In this document: positions 1-6,577 of the stretch, one piece after another
Position numbering within the stretch: the stretch's first letter is position 1
Layout of the letters: every line of letters begins with the position of its first letter
DNA from: Acidilobaceae archaeon UBA158
Lineage (GTDB): Archaea; Thermoproteota; Thermoprotei_A; Sulfolobales; Acidilobaceae
Assembly (NCBI GenBank): GCA_002506595.1
Contig: DAXV01000067.1
Span: 10,849 to 18,948 of the forward strand
Reading direction: 5' to 3'
DNA length: 8,100 nt
Notes under the pieces: generated by a model
The model's input: only the letters and a program-made list of their open reading frames with translations
Told to the model about the DNA's origin: nothing
The model's database searches: none
Made by a program: the position numbers and the translations under genes

Positions 1-489
1 TGGAGACCTTTTGCACAAATAGCCAATAAAATGGGATATATAGCAGGAAGCAATATAGGTGGTATGGAAGCAGAGTTTAGAGGTAGTGTAGGGACATCAG
101 CGTTAAAGACATTTGATATGGTAATAGCAAGAACTGGCTTATCTAAAGCTGAAGCAGAAAAATTTGGTTTCAAGCCCATTGAGGCTTCATTAAATGCAGG
201 AATAAGGGCTCATTATATTCCTGGGGGAGATAACAAATTATATCTAAAAGTAATTGCAGATAACAAGACAGGAAAATTATTAGGAGCTCAAGCTGTAGGC
301 CCGGGAGAATCAGTATTTTGGCGTATTAATGTTATCGCTAGTTTGCTAACAACAAAATCAACAATATGGGATCTATTTAATAGTGATATAGGATATCAAC
401 CAACTTTAAGTCCGGCTTGGGATCCCCTAATTATTGCATCAAGACTTCTTATGAGAGATCTAGGTGAAAAACCTATTTCTAATTCTTAA
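1..489 (+). CDS. Pyridine nucleotide-disulfide oxidoreductase (CoA-disulfide reductase/NADH oxidase family), 3' part
   Basis: The frame is open from base 1 (WRPFAQIANKMGY...), so this is the last 162 residues of a gene that starts before the window; the ATG at 31 is internal. The fragment opens with the end of the FAD/NAD(P) domain (A-x-x-NIGG motif around residues 17-22) and then carries the C-terminal dimerisation domain typical of CoA-disulfide reductase and NADH oxidase: GTSALKTFDMVIARTGLS, then a GAQAVGPGE-like stretch, then YQPTLSPAWDPL near the end. Family members use FAD and NAD(P)H to reduce CoA disulfide, polysulfide or oxygen; the redox-active cysteine lies in the N-terminal part, outside the window, so the exact substrate cannot be judged. 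It lies 128 nt before guaA on the same strand, with a T-tract between them, so co-transcription is unlikely. The family call is firm, the substrate is not. Confidence 0.88.
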   Translation, partial: WRPFAQIANKMGYIAGSNIGGMEAEFRGSVGTSALKTFDMVIARTGLSKAEAEKFGFKPIEASLNAGIRAHYIPGGDNKLYLKVIADNKTGKLLGAQAVGPGESVFWRINVIASLLTTKSTIWDLFNSDIGYQPTLSPAWDPLIIASRLLMRDLGEKPISNS

Positions 490-518
490 TTTCTCACACT
501 AAGGCTTTCAGGCATTAA

Positions 519-525
519 ATTTTTC
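519..525 (+). terminator. T-tract after the oxidoreductase gene
   Basis: A short run of T lies about 30 nt after the stop codon. Archaeal RNA polymerase can terminate at T-runs without a hairpin, and none is visible here. This is inference from position and composition only. Confidence 0.3.
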
Positions 526-544
526 TTATATTATTTTAAAAATT

Positions 545-570
545 CTTTATATGCATAGCAAATTATATAA
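545..570 (+). promoter_or_regulatory. Candidate TATA region of guaA
   Basis: Two TATA-like boxes are present: CTTTATAT at 545-552 and TTATATAA at 563-570. With the usual archaeal spacing of about 25 nt to the start site, they would place transcription near 572 or 592, giving leaders of roughly 45 or 25 nt before the ATG at 618. I cannot choose between them. Confidence 0.4.
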
Positions 571-617
571 TGTTTGAAGCATTTTAGTTTAAATAAGCCT
601 TAAAAAGAGGGTTTCAA

Positions 618-2141
618 ATGGATTATATCGCTATCGTTGATTTGGGTTCACAATATACTCACTTGATTCAAAAGAGATTGACTTATATTAATGTAAATTC
701 TGTTTTGACTTCAGAATTTAATCAAGACGTTTATAATGCAAAAGCTGTTATTATTTCAGGAAGCCCTATGAGTGCATTAAGAGATGATATAAAGGAAATA
801 CAGGAAAATATGGAAAATTTAATAAATATGGGTAAACCTATGCTAGGAATTTGTTTTGGCCATCAATTGCTTTCATTAATGTTTGGCGGTAAAATAATTG
901 ATAATCCGGAATATGGTAGAACTAAAATTTTTATAAATAAAAGAAATGAATTAATATATAATATTGATAATCCGGAAGAAGTCTGGATGAGCCATGGAGA
1001 TTGTGTTGTTGAAGCAGGCGATGCAGAAATTAATGCCATATCAGAGAAGGGGTGTATTTCTGCAATTAAAATACCTAATATGAACGTTTATGGAGTTCAA
1101 TTCCATCCTGAGGTTAGCCATACAAGGAAAGGAGATTTAATTTTCAAAAATTTTGCACAATTAGTTGGTTTTGATGTTAAGGAAATTTCCATAAGTGAAA
1201 AAGTTTCAAATTATTATGCATATGAACTAAATGATATAAAATCTATGTATAAGGGAGGAAAAGTAATTTCAGCAGTTAGCGGCGGTATAGATTCAACAGT
1301 AGCAACATATATTGTTATGAAAGCGATAGGATCAAACAATGTTGTCCCAGTTCTAATTGATCATGGATTATTTAGAATAAATGAAGTAGAAGAATCAAAA
1401 ATTAACTTAGAAAAAGCAGGAATAAATCCCATATATATTGATGCTTCGGAAGAGTTTCTTAGTAAACTTGAAGGTGTATTTAGTTGTGAAGAAAGGAGAA
1501 AGATAATTGGAGAGTTGTTTGCTGAAAAACTTAATGAAGTTATAATAAAAGAGAATGCCTCTTATTTAATTCAAGGCACAATATATCCTGATGTTATCGA
1601 AAGCGGCAAAACAAAATACTCTCAAAAAATAAAATCTCATCATAATGTAGGAGGGCTTCCTAAATGGTTTAATGTTAGCATTATAGAACCATTAAGAGGA
1701 TTATATAAAGATGAAATAAGAGAATTGGCTAAAGTTATTGGAATACCAAAAGAAATATTAAATAGACATCCATTTCCTGGACCTGGTTTAGCTGTAAGAA
1801 TAATTGGTAAGTTTACTAATGAAAAATTGAATCTATTAAAACAAGCTGATAAAATAGTAAATGATATCCTAAAGGCTAGGGGGATATATAATAATCTATG
1901 GCAATCAGTTGTAACAATATCAGAATCGTGGGTAGGAGTTAAAGGAGATGAGAGGGAAGAAGGATATATAATCAATATAAGGCTAGTTAATAGTGATGAT
2001 GGAATGACTGCAGATTATTATTTACCTCCTAATGATGTTATAAATGAAATATCAAGCAGGATTACAAATGAAGTCAAAAAGATAACGGCTGTTTCATTTA
2101 TAACATCAACAAAACCCCCTGCAACGATAGAGCCATGTTAA
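618..2141 (+). CDS. guaA: GMP synthase (glutamine-hydrolysing), single-chain
   Basis: Converts XMP to GMP using ATP and glutamine, the last step of GMP synthesis. At 507 residues it is close to full-length GuaA (E. coli 525). Residues 1-190 form the class I glutamine amidotransferase: VDLGSQYT at 7-14, nucleophile Cys79 in GICFGHQ, and the His163/Glu165 pair in GVQFHPEVSHT. From about 195 comes the ATP pyrophosphatase with the P-loop SGGIDST (221-227), GTIYPDVIESG (320-330), HHNVGG (341-346) and RHPFPGPGLAVR (383-394), then the C-terminal dimerisation domain ending KPPATIEPC. Fusion of both halves is notable because many euryarchaea encode them as two proteins. The ATG at 618 follows a purine-rich stretch (AAAAAGAGGG, 602-611). 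The family's usual C-terminus is Trp-Glu after TIE; here it is Pro-Cys. An IMP dehydrogenase family gene, supplying XMP, lies two genes downstream. Confidence 0.97.
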   Translation: MDYIAIVDLGSQYTHLIQKRLTYINVNSVLTSEFNQDVYNAKAVIISGSPMSALRDDIKEIQENMENLINMGKPMLGICFGHQLLSLMFGGKIIDNPEYGRTKIFINKRNELIYNIDNPEEVWMSHGDCVVEAGDAEINAISEKGCISAIKIPNMNVYGVQFHPEVSHTRKGDLIFKNFAQLVGFDVKEISISEKVSNYYAYELNDIKSMYKGGKVISAVSGGIDSTVATYIVMKAIGSNNVVPVLIDHGLFRINEVEESKINLEKAGINPIYIDASEEFLSKLEGVFSCEERRKIIGELFAEKLNEVIIKENASYLIQGTIYPDVIESGKTKYSQKIKSHHNVGGLPKWFNVSIIEPLRGLYKDEIRELAKVIGIPKEILNRHPFPGPGLAVRIIGKFTNEKLNLLKQADKIVNDILKARGIYNNLWQSVVTISESWVGVKGDEREEGYIINIRLVNSDDGMTADYYLPPNDVINEISSRITNEVKKITAVSFITSTKPPATIEPC

Positions 2142-2152
2142 TCAAAAAGTTT

Positions 2153-2168
2153 AAAATTATAATTTTTT
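2153..2168 (+). terminator. AT palindrome and T-tract after guaA
   Basis: A perfect 14-nt palindrome (AAAATTATAATTTT, 2153-2166) begins 12 nt after the guaA stop and runs into a six-T tract (2163-2168). It could end the guaA transcript in the archaeal T-tract manner. In such AT-rich sequence, palindromes of this kind can arise by chance, so function is inferred. Confidence 0.35.
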
Positions 2169-2188
2169 CTGACATAAAAATTAAGTAG

Positions 2189-2200
2189 AAAAATATATTT
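2189..2200 (+). promoter_or_regulatory. Candidate TATA box of the adenine deaminase gene
   Basis: A-rich sequence (possible BRE, around 2186-2191) is followed by AATATATTT (2192-2200). The predicted start near 2220 would give a leader of about 30 nt before the TTG at 2251, long enough to hold the GAGG ribosome binding site at 2239-2242. Confidence 0.45.
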
Positions 2201-2250
2201 ACTTTACTCTATTCTATTCTAATAAAAAATAATACTTCGAGGATGATATA

Positions 2251-4035
2251 TTGCCATCAATAAAGGAATTAATAATGGCTTCGAAAGGAAATATAAAGGC
2301 AGACACAATTATAAATAATGCAAACTTAGTCAGTGTTACAACAGGAGAAATTATAGAAGGTGTATCAATAGGCATCTATAAAGGTATAATAACTAGGATA
2401 ATGGATAAAAATGAAGATATAAATCAATACATAGGAAATAAAACAAATATAATAGATGCAAAGAATAATTATGTTATGCCAGGTTTTATTGAAAGCCACA
2501 TACATATAGAATCAAGTCTTTTAGATGTAAGGGAATTTGGAAAAATAGAGGTTAAACATGGAGTAACAACTGTTATAGCAGATCCTCATGAAATAGGCAA
2601 TGTTTTAGGTTATGAAGGGGTTAAGCTATTTATTGAAGAAAGCAACTATGCCTTGCCAAGAATTTATTTTGAAGCGCCAAGTTGTGTGCCTGCAATAGAT
2701 CTTAGCAAGGGTTTAGATAGCGGAGCTAAAGTAATCGATCTAAATGATATAAGCAAATTAATAAAGATGGACAAAATTATAGGATTAGGAGAAGTTATGG
2801 ATTTTCAAAGTGTATTAGAAGGAAATAACAACATTTTAGAAAAATTGGAAATAACTAAATCTGCAAATAAAGTTATTGAAGGTCATGCACCATTACTTAA
2901 CAAAGAAAAACTTGATGGCTATTTAATATCAGGAATTAATAGTGATCATGAATCATCCTTGCTGGAAGAGGCATTAGAAAAGGTAAGAAAAGGGATGTAT
3001 ATATTTATAAGGGAAGGCAGTGCATGGAAAAATTTAAATGAACTATCGAAATTAATTACTGAATACAAAATAGATAACAGAAGATTGATCCTCGTTGGAG
3101 ATGATATCAATGTTGTGGATCTAGTAGAGCAAGGGCATTTAGATTATCTGATAAATAAATCTATAGAATTAGGAATTGACCCCATTAAAGCAATTCAAAT
3201 GGTTACTATAAATTCCGCAGAGCATTTACACATGGATGATAAAATAGGTATAATAGCCCCAGGAAGGTTTGCTGATATAGTTTTTTCTGATAAATTAGAT
3301 AAAATAAATATAAAAATGACAATGATAAATGGTGAAGTGGTATATAAAGATGGTAACATAATTAAAAACATGGATTCAAATTATTCTTATCCGCAATACG
3401 CTAAAAATACTATGAATATAAAGACATTTAATGAAGAAGATCTATTAATAAAAGTCAATGATAATGTTAAAGAAGTAAAGGCAAATATTATAAAAGCTAT
3501 AGCAGGTAGCGCTTTAACAGAAAAGGTTGTTGAAGATTTACCCGTTAAGAAGGGTTTTGTTGATTCTGATATAGAAAGAAATATAATGCATATAGCAGTA
3601 ATAGATAGGCATCATGCATCTGGAAATATAGGTAAAGGTTTCGTCAAAGATTTAGGAATTGAGAAGGGGGCTATTGCTCAAACAATTGCTCACGATACAC
3701 ATAATCTAATTGTTGCCGGCTATGATGTTAAAGATATGATAACTGCTATAAAATATGTAATGGAATCAAATGGGGGAATAGCATTTGTAGACAAAGGAAA
3801 ATTAATCTCTTTAGTAAAACTTCCTGTTGCGGGATTGATAAGCGATTCAAATTATGAAACAGTATATAAGGAAGTTAAACAGTTAGAAGAATCATTAAAA
3901 GCTTCTGGGGCATCGTTAAATAGTGTTTTTATGACCTTAGGTCTTATATCTCTTCCTGTTATACCGGAATTGCGCATAACAGATAAAGGTTTAATAGATG
4001 TAATGAAATATGAAATAATAAATGTTCTAGCATAA
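2251..4035 (+). CDS. ade: Adenine deaminase
   Basis: Hydrolyses adenine to hypoxanthine and ammonia in purine salvage (amidohydrolase superfamily). The 594-residue length matches the family. Metal and active-site motifs are intact: GFIESHIHIESS with His83 and His85, ADPHE at 110-114, EGHAP with His212, SDHESS with His233, and the Asp pair 284-285. The TIM-barrel part ends with GRFADIV (338-344). The adenine-deaminase-specific C-terminal domain follows, with IDRHHASGNIGKGFV (451-465) and AHDTHNLIVAGYD (480-492). I prefer the TTG start at 2251: GAGG lies 8 nt upstream, and the first residues (IKELIMASKG) align with the usual family N-terminus. The ATG at 2275 would cut that off. The gene sits between guaA and an IMP dehydrogenase family gene, 109 and 118 nt away, consistent with feeding hypoxanthine (via a phosphoribosyltransferase not in this window) into IMP and GMP. 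Confidence 0.95.
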   Translation: MPSIKELIMASKGNIKADTIINNANLVSVTTGEIIEGVSIGIYKGIITRIMDKNEDINQYIGNKTNIIDAKNNYVMPGFIESHIHIESSLLDVREFGKIEVKHGVTTVIADPHEIGNVLGYEGVKLFIEESNYALPRIYFEAPSCVPAIDLSKGLDSGAKVIDLNDISKLIKMDKIIGLGEVMDFQSVLEGNNNILEKLEITKSANKVIEGHAPLLNKEKLDGYLISGINSDHESSLLEEALEKVRKGMYIFIREGSAWKNLNELSKLITEYKIDNRRLILVGDDINVVDLVEQGHLDYLINKSIELGIDPIKAIQMVTINSAEHLHMDDKIGIIAPGRFADIVFSDKLDKINIKMTMINGEVVYKDGNIIKNMDSNYSYPQYAKNTMNIKTFNEEDLLIKVNDNVKEVKANIIKAIAGSALTEKVVEDLPVKKGFVDSDIERNIMHIAVIDRHHASGNIGKGFVKDLGIEKGAIAQTIAHDTHNLIVAGYDVKDMITAIKYVMESNGGIAFVDKGKLISLVKLPVAGLISDSNYETVYKEVKQLEESLKASGASLNSVFMTLGLISLPVIPELRITDKGLIDVMKYEIINVLA

Positions 4036-4058
4036 TTTATATTGCAAATAGTTACTAA

Positions 4059-4121
4059 AGTAAAAAGTTTCAAAAAATTTTTTAGAAAAAATTTAATAAT
4101 TTTTATTAAATACTTTTTACT
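4059..4121. repeat. Nested AT-rich inverted repeats upstream of the IMP dehydrogenase gene
   Basis: Three dyads sit within 63 nt of the spacer. A perfect 10-bp inverted repeat, AGTAAAAAGT (4059-4068) and ACTTTTTACT (4112-4121), encloses two others. The first enclosed dyad is the 12-nt palindrome AAAAAATTTTTT (4072-4083). The second is TTTAATAA-TTT-TTATTAAA (4092-4110), an 8-bp stem with a 3-nt loop. They could serve as a terminator for the upstream gene, as operator sites, or both; the sequence alone does not decide. The inner dyad overlaps the likely TATA element. Confidence 0.6.
4101..4111 (+). promoter_or_regulatory. Candidate TATA box of the IMP dehydrogenase gene
   Basis: TTTTATTAAAT (4101-4111) is the best TATA-like element before the ATG at 4154 and would place the transcript start near 4132, a leader of about 20 nt that still contains the GGGG ribosome binding site (4143-4146). 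It lies within the right arm of a 19-nt dyad, so a protein bound there could block TBP. Confidence 0.35.
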
Positions 4122-4153
4122 ATTTTTTAAAACAAATTAGTTGGGGTTTAACA

Positions 4154-5419
4154 ATGAGCATGGAGGAATTCATAACATTCAACGATGTAGTAATAGTACC
4201 TGGAAGGTCTCCTATAGAACCATCTAGAGTAAATATTTCAGGAAAAATTACAAAAAATATTACCTTAACTATTCCAGTTATTTCGAGCCCCATGGATACT
4301 GTAACTGATTGGAGAATGGCAACAACTCTAGCAAGACTTGGAGCAATTGGAGTAATACATAGAAACATGTCAAAGGAAGAGCAGGCAATGCAAGTATCAA
4401 GAGTAAAAGATCAGAAACCTTATTTATGGGAAGAAGTTCAAAAGGTAGATCCTGATTCAAAGATAGAAGATGTCTTATCAAAAGACTCGGATAGCTTTGC
4501 AGTTTTAACCAATAAAGGTATAGAGGCAATAATATTAAAGATAGGGGCAGATTATTCTTTGCAATCAAAGAAAATAGATTATTTATCAAAATTATTATCA
4601 ATGATAAGTATAAACCCAACCGTTGATGAAAACAATAAATTAAGGGTAGGAGCTGGTATATCTCCTTTCGATTTAGAAAGGGCAAAAATCTTAGATAAAG
4701 CAGGAGCCGATGTTTTAGTTGTTGATGTTGCGCATTTACATAATGATAATGCTTTAAATAGCCTTGCAAAAATAGCGAAAAACGTTAGCGCAGAAATCGT
4801 TGCAGGAAATTTAGGCACAATCGATGGAGTTAAAGATACTTTATCAAAGGTTGAAAACGTTTCAGGACTTAGAATGGGTATATCTAGTGGGAGTATTTGC
4901 TTAACAGGAGAGGTTGCAGGAGCATCTGTACCAACTTTGACAGCAACAATTAATGCAAGAAAAGCATTAGAAGAACTCGGCCTTTTTGGCAAAATCCCAA
5001 TTATAGCCGATGGAGGGATAAAAAATGCTGGAGATGCTGCAAAAGCAATCATAGCTGGGGCTAATAGCATAATGGTAGGTAGATATTTAGCCTGCACAGA
5101 TGAATCTCCTGGAGTTAAAATAAGAATCGGAAATAAAATATATAAACAATATAGAGGTATGGCTAGCAGAGGAGCCATGGAAAAAAGATATGCAGAAGAT
5201 AGATATTCTAAACCAAGTAAAGCAATTGAAGAAGGTGTTGAAGGATTAGTTGAATATTGTGGCAGTGCAATAAATGCGATAAGCGAGATGGCTTTAGGCC
5301 TTCAGGCATCGTTGGGCTATGCAGGAGCAAGAAATATAGAAGAAGCATGGAAAGGAAGATTGGCTAGAATAACAAGCTTAGGAGCTAAAGAAGTTGGAAT
5401 ACATGATATAGAAATCTAA
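4154..5419 (+). CDS. guaB: IMP dehydrogenase family protein with shortened CBS insert
   Basis: Expected to oxidise IMP to XMP with NAD+, supplying GuaA. It is 421 residues, shorter than the usual 480-500. The barrel begins with ISSPMDTVTDWRMA (43-56) and resumes at LRVGAGIS (163-170), followed by VVDVAHLH (189-196), IVAGNLGT (215-222), the catalytic loop SSGSICLTG with Cys249 (244-252), ADGGIKNAGDAA (285-296), MVGRYLACTDESPG (307-320), YRGMASRGAM (333-342) and the flap dyad Arg350-Tyr351 in EDRYSK. The Arg-Tyr dyad and the Cys-x-Thr motif favour dehydrogenase over GMP reductase. Between about 88 and 162 only some 75 residues replace the usual two-CBS Bateman module; one CBS-like half may remain. 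In the loop, a potassium-site glycine seems to be serine and the usual Gln/Arg after Thr is Gly. GGGG at 4143-4146 supports the ATG at 4154. The family is certain, the exact reaction fairly so. Confidence 0.88.
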   Translation: MSMEEFITFNDVVIVPGRSPIEPSRVNISGKITKNITLTIPVISSPMDTVTDWRMATTLARLGAIGVIHRNMSKEEQAMQVSRVKDQKPYLWEEVQKVDPDSKIEDVLSKDSDSFAVLTNKGIEAIILKIGADYSLQSKKIDYLSKLLSMISINPTVDENNKLRVGAGISPFDLERAKILDKAGADVLVVDVAHLHNDNALNSLAKIAKNVSAEIVAGNLGTIDGVKDTLSKVENVSGLRMGISSGSICLTGEVAGASVPTLTATINARKALEELGLFGKIPIIADGGIKNAGDAAKAIIAGANSIMVGRYLACTDESPGVKIRIGNKIYKQYRGMASRGAMEKRYAEDRYSKPSKAIEEGVEGLVEYCGSAINAISEMALGLQASLGYAGARNIEEAWKGRLARITSLGAKEVGIHDIEI

Positions 5420-5464
5420 TTTAAAGAAGACTAATATATTAACTTTTCTCTATATTATAAAATC

Positions 5465-5479
5465 CTTTATATTTTATAA
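5465..5479 (+). promoter_or_regulatory. Candidate TATA region of the zinc-ribbon gene
   Basis: CTTTATATTTTATAA (5465-5479) is a strong TATA-like stretch, 87 nt before the ATG at 5566. The predicted start at about 5493-5503 would leave a leader of 60-70 nt, longer than that predicted for the other genes here. Confidence 0.45.
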
Positions 5480-5565
5480 GGTCTGGACAGTAATTAGCAA
5501 AGTGGAGAAAACAAAAGAGTGGAATATAGAAAAACTATTAATAAACAAAATCTAAGGTGAAAATA

Positions 5566-5829
5566 ATGATAAAAGAAATAAGAACAGAAATACTATGTCC
5601 TAAATGTAAAGTTCCCATGGATTACCTATCTGAAACGGAAAAAACATCAAATAATAATGGTAAATCAATAAAAATAACAAGATATTATAAATGTCCCGTA
5701 TGTGGAAGAAGAATAATAGATGAAGTATTAGTAATAAAAGATAATAACAATGATATAATAATAGAATCACATACAAATGGAGCTAGAAAGCTTATAGAAA
5801 AACAAAAAGCTACTAACTTAATAAAATAA
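5566..5829 (+). CDS. Small four-cysteine zinc-ribbon protein, function unknown
   Basis: An 87-residue protein that I do not recognise as a named family. It has two CxxC knuckles, CPKC (Cys11, Cys14) and CPVCGR (Cys43, Cys46), separated by 28 residues. This is the layout of a zinc ribbon as found in many small archaeal nucleic-acid-binding or transcription-associated proteins. The linker and tail are rich in Lys, Asn and Ile; there is no signal peptide or membrane segment. I place the start at the ATG at 5566. The in-frame GTG at 5557 is part of AGGTGA (5555-5560), a canonical archaeal ribosome binding site that sits 5 nt before this ATG. The gene stands alone on the plus strand, 146 nt after the IMP dehydrogenase gene with its own TATA-like element, and ends 4 nt from the convergent endonuclease V gene. 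Confidence 0.8.
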   Translation: MIKEIRTEILCPKCKVPMDYLSETEKTSNNNGKSIKITRYYKCPVCGRRIIDEVLVIKDNNNDIIIESHTNGARKLIEKQKATNLIK

Positions 5830-5835
5830 TTTTTT
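5830..5835 (+). terminator. T-tract after the zinc-ribbon gene
   Basis: Six consecutive T begin right after the stop codon and run into the last codon of the opposing gene. In archaea this is enough to be a plausible terminator, and it is the only place left for one in a 4-nt convergent gap. Confidence 0.4.
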
Positions 5836-6568
5836 ATTTTATTTCAAACATATCAATAAATTTTTTACATTCATCTATATAATGGTTTTCTTCATAATAC
5901 CTTTTAGCAATTTTTGATAATTTATCTGCAATGTATATAGGCATTGGTAAATGATGTTTACCTATCATCAATTTAGTTATATAAAAACTGCTTTCCAAAG
6001 ATATTTTATTTCCAGGACTTATATAAATTTTTTTATTATTTATTAATAATATTTTTGAAACCAAATGATCCTTAAATTTTAAATACAATTCATTATTTTC
6101 TATTATTTCTTCTCCAACAAGCCTTTTCTTTGCTATTCCAATTGTTGGTATATCAAAAACTATCCCTATATGAGTTGCTATACCAGAAAACCTTGGATGC
6201 GCATATCCATGGCCATCTACAAACAATATATATGGCTTTACCTTTTTTAATAATTTTAACAATGAAGGTACAATTAAATACATCTCTCTAAAGGCCAAAA
6301 GGCCTGGAATATATGGTATACATATTTCCCTTACTGTTATTTCACAATTAATTATATTATAATTAGGATATTCAAAGGCAATTGCTACTCCAATACCTAA
6401 ACCATTTTTTGTATATGATGCATCAACAGCTGCAATAACTTTACCTTCTATATCTCTAATATTTATTGAATCTTTTAAATTAATTTTTTTGCTAAATAAA
6501 ATTTGGTCTTTAATAGCAATGGAAGCATTAAAATTTTTTCTAATATCTTCACAATTGTTTTTAATCAT
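5834..6568 (-). CDS. nfi: Endonuclease V (deoxyinosine 3' endonuclease)
   Basis: Cuts DNA one phosphodiester bond 3' of deoxyinosine, starting repair of deaminated adenine, a frequent lesion at high temperature. The 244-residue protein carries the family motifs in order: AAVDASY with metal-binding Asp49, PYIPGLLAFRE (85-95) with the PYIP strand-separating wedge and catalytic Glu95, and FVDGHGYAHPRFSG with Asp118. GIAKKRLVG (144-152) supplies the conserved Lys, followed by ISPGN (183-187) and the C-terminal HHLPMP (205-210). The Arg usual after the LPxP motif appears to be Tyr212. The ATG at 6568 lies 9 nt after the psmB stop with no clear ribosome binding site, so translation is probably coupled to psmB. 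Its link to a proteasome gene looks positional, with no obvious functional reason. Confidence 0.95.
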   Translation of the reverse strand: MIKNNCEDIRKNFNASIAIKDQILFSKKINLKDSINIRDIEGKVIAAVDASYTKNGLGIGVAIAFEYPNYNIINCEITVREICIPYIPGLLAFREMYLIVPSLLKLLKKVKPYILFVDGHGYAHPRFSGIATHIGIVFDIPTIGIAKKRLVGEEIIENNELYLKFKDHLVSKILLINNKKIYISPGNKISLESSFYITKLMIGKHHLPMPIYIADKLSKIAKRYYEENHYIDECKKFIDMFEIK

Positions 6569-6577
6569 TTTAAAAAA

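Noticed and set aside
31..33. ATG at 31 as start of the first gene
   Set aside because: The frame is open to base 1 and the upstream residues (WRPFAQIANK) continue the conserved oxidoreductase sequence, so the gene starts before the window.
1640..1975. Antisense open frame within guaA
   Set aside because: Overlaps conserved GuaA motifs on the opposite strand and shows no signs of coding on its own.
1993..2015. GTGATGATGG as a possible C box of a C/D guide RNA
   Set aside because: It sits inside guaA and codes for conserved residues; no suitably spaced CTGA D box pairs with it.
2206..2221. Short tandem TCTAT units upstream of the adenine deaminase gene
   Set aside because: Only two full copies of a 5-nt unit in AT-rich sequence; not distinguishable from chance.
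4278..4769. Second leucine-rich open frame antisense to the IMP dehydrogenase gene
   Set aside because: A shadow of the sense coding sequence: it is low-complexity, Leu-rich, without a recognisable domain or initiation signal.
4579..5178. Long open frame on the minus strand opposite the IMP dehydrogenase gene (199 codons)
   Set aside because: It lies wholly antisense to a clear IMP dehydrogenase, has no family motifs or ribosome binding site, and its hydrophobic translation is the expected complement of an Ala/Lys/Gly-rich gene.
5420..5565. Riboswitch or structured RNA in the long leader before the zinc-ribbon gene
   Set aside because: I found no strong stems or known aptamer motifs in this AT-rich stretch; a promoter and plain leader explain it.
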